A stretch of 64,000 bases of DNA from assembly GCA_019694165.1 (NCBI GenBank), contig JAIBCL010000002.1, positions 186,001 to 250,000 of the forward strand, read 5' to 3'. Position numbers and translations under genes: made by a program. Within the stretch, counting starts at the first letter, position 1, and each line of letters begins with the position of its first letter. Shown here in pieces: positions 60,255 through 64,000 of the stretch. This DNA is from Verrucomicrobiaceae bacterium (GTDB lineage Bacteria; Verrucomicrobiota; Verrucomicrobiia; Verrucomicrobiales; Verrucomicrobiaceae). The notes below the pieces were generated by a model that was not told the DNA's origin, did no database searches, and worked only from the letters and a program-made list of their open reading frames with translations.

Positions 60255-61364
60255 TCAGGCGGAGGCGAGGGCGGGCCTGTTCTTTCGTGGGTTTGTTTTT
60301 TGAGGTCGGACACTTGTCATCGCACGTCGCGGCGGCAGTGGGCACCAGCACCTCTCCATGGCTGCATCGGCGCTTTTGCGTTGTGCGGGCGTCAGGAGTC
60401 CCTGGCGGATGAATTCATCGACGATCCACCGTCCGCGGGACGGGATAGGCTCATTGGCATCGTGGCGATGGAAGATGTGAAAGCCGCCCACGTCAGCGGA
60501 CCTGCCGGTGCCGAGATCGAGCGGGCCGACGAGGGAGCTGTGCAGCGCGTGGCGGCAGTCGGGGAAATGACCGCTTTCAAACAGAATGCGTTCCACTTCG
60601 GGCCGGTTTGCCGGTAAATCGCAGAATTCGCATGACTCGCGCAGCGCGGCGACGATCGCGCCCGCCTGGTCTTCGTGCTCGGCGATGAAGCGTTCCGGCA
60701 TCAACAGCACTTTCTCGGGATGCAGCGGCGCGAGCTGTTCGCTGGTCGCGGCGATCCAACCATCGCCCGCGGCGACAGCCACCGAGTTCCACGGCTCGCC
60801 GACGCAGTAGCCATCGATCAATCCGGCGGCGAGATGCGAAGGCATCTGCGTCGGCGGCAGCACGACGATGCGCGCCTGATGCTCATGATCGACACCGCCC
60901 GAGGCGAGCCATTGCCGCATGAGGAACGCATGCGAAGAACAGCGCGACACGATACCCAGCGTGAGCATGCGACCGGGGCTGGAGCGCAGCAGCTTGTGCA
61001 GGCTCTGGGCGTCGCGCACGCCGCGATTCCAAAGGTCACTGCTCAGCGTGATCGCGTTGCCGTGAAGATTGAAGACGAACGGTGCCAGCACGGGCATCGC
61101 CGGCGTGCTGATGCCCATTTGCAGAGCCAGCGCCATGCCGGCGATCGCGTGCGCGGCATCGAGCTGTCGGTAGAGCAGCTTCTCGCGCACCGTGGCCCAG
61201 CCGGGCTCGCAGCTCAGCCGCACCATCACTCCGTTGCGGTGAAACATGCCCTTCGCCTCCGCCACCAGCAGCGGCGCGCAATCCACGAGCGGGACAAAAC
61301 CGATTCGCATCGGCTGGATCACTCCCCGGAGCGCGTGTGAGGTAACTGGGCGGACGGCCTTCAT
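60255..61364 (-). CDS. NasS-like cytoplasmic nitrate sensor (NrtA/CmpA-family binding protein without leader)
   Basis: The start at 61364 gives 369 residues; ATG at 61310 (MRIGFVPLVDCAPLLVAEAK) is an alternative. The NrtA/CmpA ligand-binding fold is visible: IGFVPLVDCAPLLVAEAKGM, EPGWATVREKLLYRQLDAAH and GLIDGYCVGEPWNSVAVAAG. There is no signal peptide or lipobox, as expected for the cytoplasmic sensor NasS rather than an ABC-transport binding protein. In other bacteria NasS binds and inhibits the antiterminator NasT until nitrate is present. No NasT (ANTAR) gene is in the window. Divergent from lysR. Confidence 0.75.
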   Translation of the reverse strand: MKAVRPVTSHALRGVIQPMRIGFVPLVDCAPLLVAEAKGMFHRNGVMVRLSCEPGWATVREKLLYRQLDAAHAIAGMALALQMGISTPAMPVLAPFVFNLHGNAITLSSDLWNRGVRDAQSLHKLLRSSPGRMLTLGIVSRCSSHAFLMRQWLASGGVDHEHQARIVVLPPTQMPSHLAAGLIDGYCVGEPWNSVAVAAGDGWIAATSEQLAPLHPEKVLLMPERFIAEHEDQAGAIVAALRESCEFCDLPANRPEVERILFESGHFPDCRHALHSSLVGPLDLGTGRSADVGGFHIFHRHDANEPIPSRGRWIVDEFIRQGLLTPAQRKSADAAMERCWCPLPPRRAMTSVRPQKTNPRKNRPALASA

Positions 61365-61444
61365 GTGCCATCCAACACAAGCAGTCGCGGTGCCAGCAGC
61401 CGGGTCCGAGCTATAAATCACTCGCAAACTTTTTCACCTGATGC

Positions 61445-61459
61445 ATGAATGGCATTCAT
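61445..61459. promoter_or_regulatory. Candidate LysR-type operator between nasS-like gene and lysR
   Basis: ATGAATGGCATTCAT is a palindrome (CATGAATG, then G, then CATTCATG) with T-N11-A form. It overlaps the annotated lysR start and sits 80 bp upstream of the divergent nasS-like start. The near-identical sequence at 58785-58799 makes it a candidate site of autoregulation by the LysR protein. Confidence 0.6.
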
Positions 61460-62369
61460 GGATGACATTCTTGATTCCCGGCAGGTGCGCGCGTTCGTGG
61501 TGCTCGCGGGCTGCGGCAGCTTCAGCCGCACCGGCCGCGAGCTGCACCTCACGCAGAGTGCGGTGAGCCACGCCATCAAAGCGCTGGAGACGAATCTCGG
61601 CTGCCAGCTATTCCACCGTCAGGGGAAAGCCGTGCATCTCACGCATCACGGCCGCGAATTCCTGACACACGCGGAAAACATCCTTCGCACCATGTCCGCC
61701 GCGCGCACGAGTCTCGGCGCGCTGGACCGCACGCCACGCGGACGGCTGCGCATCGGCTGCACGGCGGCGGCATCACAATTCATTCTGCCCGCCGTGTTTC
61801 GCGAGTTCAAGGAATCGTTTCCGCTCTACGACATCAAGGTCGTGCCTGGCGAGACACCGGAGACCATCGAGCGCCTCGTGAAGAATGAGATCGACCTCAG
61901 CGTATCGTTGCGCCCGTCGGACACCTCGCGCCTCGAGTGCCATCCGATTTTCGAGGACGAACTGCAATTTCTCGTCTCGCCCCTCCATCCGTGGACGCAG
62001 ACAAAACCGAAGGCGAAGGATGCCGCCGCGCAGACACTCATCGTCTCCAGCCGAAACAGCCTCAGCTTCGCGATGGTGAACGAGTTCTTCCTCAAGCAAG
62101 GCGTGCGCCTCACGTCCTTCATCGAACTTGGCAGCACCGAGGCGATGAAAGAACTCGCCAAGCTCGGCATCGGGGTCGCCGTCGCCGCCGGCTGGACCGC
62201 GCAGGCCGAGATCGCCGCAGGCCAGCTCGTGGCGATTCCATTGCCGCGCGCAAAGCTGCGCCGTCGCTGGGTGGCAAACACGCTCAAGGGCCGACCCCTG
62301 AGTCTCGCCGAACGCACGTTTCTTGGCCTCTGCAAAGAAGCAGGACGGAGGGTGCAGGTGGTGGAGTGA
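61449..62369 (+). CDS. LysR-family transcriptional regulator
   Basis: This 306-residue protein starts at ATG 61449; ATG 61458 (MDDILDSRQVRAFV) is an alternative that would lie almost outside the palindrome. The N-terminal helix-turn-helix (about 12-70) includes GSFSRTGRELHLTQSAVSHA and IKALETNLGCQLFHRQ. The effector domain follows (GRLRIGCTAAASQFILPAVF; NEIDLSVSLRPSD; LGIGVAVAAGWTAQAEI). Divergent from the nasS-like gene, it is the probable regulator of nitrate assimilation in this locus. Effector unknown. Confidence 0.9.
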   Translation: MAFMDDILDSRQVRAFVVLAGCGSFSRTGRELHLTQSAVSHAIKALETNLGCQLFHRQGKAVHLTHHGREFLTHAENILRTMSAARTSLGALDRTPRGRLRIGCTAAASQFILPAVFREFKESFPLYDIKVVPGETPETIERLVKNEIDLSVSLRPSDTSRLECHPIFEDELQFLVSPLHPWTQTKPKAKDAAAQTLIVSSRNSLSFAMVNEFFLKQGVRLTSFIELGSTEAMKELAKLGIGVAVAAGWTAQAEIAAGQLVAIPLPRAKLRRRWVANTLKGRPLSLAERTFLGLCKEAGRRVQVVE

Positions 62370-62393
62370 TCGCATGCAACCACCCCAGCCCGC

Positions 62394-63953
62394 CTATGCG
62401 TGCGCCACGGCGTGAAATTGCTCGAGCACTGCATCCATCGTTTTCAGCACGATGGGTTCGCCGATCTTCAGCTTGGCGCGCTCGGCGAAGAGAGCTCGCG
62501 CGACATCGTCGTAGGCAGGCGTCTTTCCGGTGCGACGCTGGACGAGCATGGTCACGTAGCGGATGGAGCGGTCGATGAGCTTGTTGTTGCTGGGCTTCAC
62601 CCAGGTCATGAGGTTGTCCAGATAGCGGCCCAGCCTGCCCATGACCAGCGTGGAATGAATGTTCAACGCCATTTTCAGGATGAGATGCCGGGAGAAGTCG
62701 GGAACACCATGCAGGTGCAGGCCTTGCTGCATGCCGTCGAGATCAAAAACGAGCGTGCCATCCTTGTCGAGAACCCGGAAGACATGATGGCGCGCACCTC
62801 GCGTACGCGCGGCCCGCTTTGCCAGGAGCTGGTCGGAAAAGTCGTAGCCACCGAGCAACTGCGCGCCGGCAAGACCGCGGACTTCGGGCCAGTCGAGCGT
62901 GCGCGGCGCCCTGTGCAGCAGCGCGCGCCACGCGGCCGCCGCGTCCGGCTGGCCGCTCATGTGAAAGTAGCACCACGAGGCAGGCTGCGCGGGAACATCC
63001 AGGTTTTCAAATGGCGGCAGGCTGAACGTGGGCGCGCGCTCAGTCGTATCCGTGACGACCGTGACTCCGTAGCGCCCGCTCTCGTAGATCACAAACTCGC
63101 CGGCTTCGTAGGCGGCGGCTTCTTTTTCCACAAACGGCTGGAGGAACGCAAAGTCGAGGCTCTCGACAAGTTCACGCAGACGGGTGACCGCGCGCTGGGC
63201 CTGTTGTGGCTCGCGCCGATGCAGAAGGGCGAATCCGATGGCCGCCATGAGCACCGTGCTGGCCTGCATGCGCGTGCTGCCGGAGATGGCCATCGGACCG
63301 ACGGCAAGATTCATCTTCTCGATCCGCCTGTCCTCGATCACCCTGCGCGACCGGTCCACGATGCGGGTGAGCTTGTCGTCCGGATTGCAGTAGAGGAACC
63401 AAGGTGCATTTGACGACACCTCCGCCGCGCGCTCGGTGGCGCCGATGACGAACGGCGTCTCGCCTCCCTCGGTCGAGCTGATCAGCAGATCGCCCTCCGC
63501 AAAACCCAGCTCGTCGAGCTGCCGGCGGCCGAACTCGGGATGGTCCTCGAAGTTCTCGATGGCTTTGATCAAGGCGAGATCGCCACCCGCCATGAAGGCG
63601 ATCACGCTCTCCCGCTGCGCCGGGGGCAGCATCCCTTCGCGGCAAAAGACCTCAAGGCTCATCGACAACCGACCCGTGGCACCGCACCCGCAGAGAAAGA
63701 TGCGACGACCTGCCAGCAGGGTCTTCTCGATCGCAGCCGCCAGCGCGGGGATGCGCGCCGCCTTCTGCTCGAAACGACGCATCGCGAGGACATCGACGCG
63801 GTGCAGCTCGCGGACCGCCTCGCCGAGATCGTCCTTGGCGAGATGCGAAAGGGACACCGTAAAGGGATGCTGCGCCTCGGTGTCCAGCCCGCCAAGTTGG
63901 TAGAGGCCGGCCACCGCGAGGTACGCGTCGAGTTCTGACTTCATCGGCTTCAC
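62394..63953 (-). CDS. MurQ/GckR-like SIS protein (sugar-phosphate etherase or regulator family)
   Basis: The 519-residue protein has two SIS-like regions. The first (about 75-215) carries RRIFLCGCGATGRLSMSLEV and LLISSTEGGETPFVIGATE, comparable to the MurQ phosphosugar site, and AISGSTRMQASTVLMAAI is the MurQ-type STRxxAxT motif. The second (about 290-500) has IYESGRYGV and a helical tail. It resembles N-acetylmuramic acid 6-phosphate etherase and its eukaryotic relative GckR, but is longer than MurQ (about 300). An ATG at 63944 is an alternative start. It is convergent with lysR and its role is unknown. Confidence 0.75.
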   Translation of the reverse strand: MKPMKSELDAYLAVAGLYQLGGLDTEAQHPFTVSLSHLAKDDLGEAVRELHRVDVLAMRRFEQKAARIPALAAAIEKTLLAGRRIFLCGCGATGRLSMSLEVFCREGMLPPAQRESVIAFMAGGDLALIKAIENFEDHPEFGRRQLDELGFAEGDLLISSTEGGETPFVIGATERAAEVSSNAPWFLYCNPDDKLTRIVDRSRRVIEDRRIEKMNLAVGPMAISGSTRMQASTVLMAAIGFALLHRREPQQAQRAVTRLRELVESLDFAFLQPFVEKEAAAYEAGEFVIYESGRYGVTVVTDTTERAPTFSLPPFENLDVPAQPASWCYFHMSGQPDAAAAWRALLHRAPRTLDWPEVRGLAGAQLLGGYDFSDQLLAKRAARTRGARHHVFRVLDKDGTLVFDLDGMQQGLHLHGVPDFSRHLILKMALNIHSTLVMGRLGRYLDNLMTWVKPSNNKLIDRSIRYVTMLVQRRTGKTPAYDDVARALFAERAKLKIGEPIVLKTMDAVLEQFHAVAHA

Positions 63954-64000
63954 GATAGCATTCGACCGGGGAATGCGAGCGCTTGTTCAGGCCGCCGGCA

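Noticed and set aside
1-64000. tRNA, rRNA, CRISPR arrays, prophage or integrase genes
   Set aside because: None with adequate sequence support was found on either strand by eye.

Overview
The window looks like a chromosomal segment of a GC-rich member of the Verrucomicrobiota, possibly Prosthecobacter- or Verrucomicrobium-like. This is inferred from a PEP-CTERM protein, a DUF1501 plus DUF1549/DUF1553 (planctomycete-type cytochrome) pair, an SHD1-type secreted protein, a TIGR02597-like protein, abundant Ser/Thr kinases, an MglA/roadblock module and dispersed short repeats. No 16S rRNA, tRNA, CRISPR array, integrase or prophage was seen. The sequence is packed with antisense shadow reading frames because of its GC content; these were discarded.

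Layout. Positions 1-5348 (minus): a secreted protein made of two tandem vanadium-haloperoxidase-like units (the second runs off the edge), a PEP-CTERM protein, a sequence-related secreted protein without that anchor, and a TIGR02597-like protein. Positions 5909-10907 (minus): an unknown protein, a 21-bp phased T-tract array, a 26-28-bp inverted repeat, and a NACHT-LRR protein that has a frameshifted N-terminus and no Walker A. Positions 11154-15211 (plus): an ExbB/ExbD/TonB-like/zinc-ribbon operon and an ABC-F ATPase. Positions 15326-15484: a small non-autonomous transposon with terminal inverted repeats and a 7-bp target duplication. Positions 15557-18525 (minus): SIS isomerase, ROK kinase and SDR dehydrogenase. 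Positions 18641-25266 (plus): an SGNH plus alpha/beta hydrolase fusion, a beta-helix secreted protein, a DUF3307 membrane protein and a phosphodiesterase-like protein.

Positions 25583-29689 hold a compact three-gene module: a 942-residue proline-rich scaffold ending in a roadblock-like domain, an MglA-type GTPase and an MglB/roadblock protein. Positions 30129-35639 hold a FAD oxidoreductase, a NapH-NapG-like polyferredoxin, a UPF0175/PIN toxin-antitoxin pair and a large secreted protein. Positions 35715-40401 (minus): two related secreted proteins flanking dgkA, then ispH and a winged-helix regulator with a membrane partner. Identical palindromes lie before ispH and before the regulator operon. 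Positions 40544-48162: small membrane and SHD1 proteins (plus), then kinase, xylose isomerase, DUF1501 and DUF1549/1553 proteins (minus).

Positions 48280-62369 form a nitrate assimilation locus: divergent LysR and NasS-like sensor, outer-membrane porin, NarK transporter, PP2C-kinase fusion, CysJ-like diflavin reductase, siroheme nitrite reductase, a DmsB-DmsC fusion and a NasA/NarB-type nitrate reductase. The apparent flow is nitrate entry (porin, NarK), reduction by NasA probably fed by the quinol-linked DmsBC fusion, then nitrite to ammonium by NirA fed by NADPH through the diflavin protein. A T-N11-A palindrome is shared by the lysR/nasS intergenic region and the narK promoter region. The window ends with a MurQ/GckR-like SIS protein.

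A recurring theme is short dispersed repeats that are translated in frame inside interdomain or terminal linkers of genuine enzymes: the NapH-NapG-like protein, NasA, DmsBC and the diflavin reductase.
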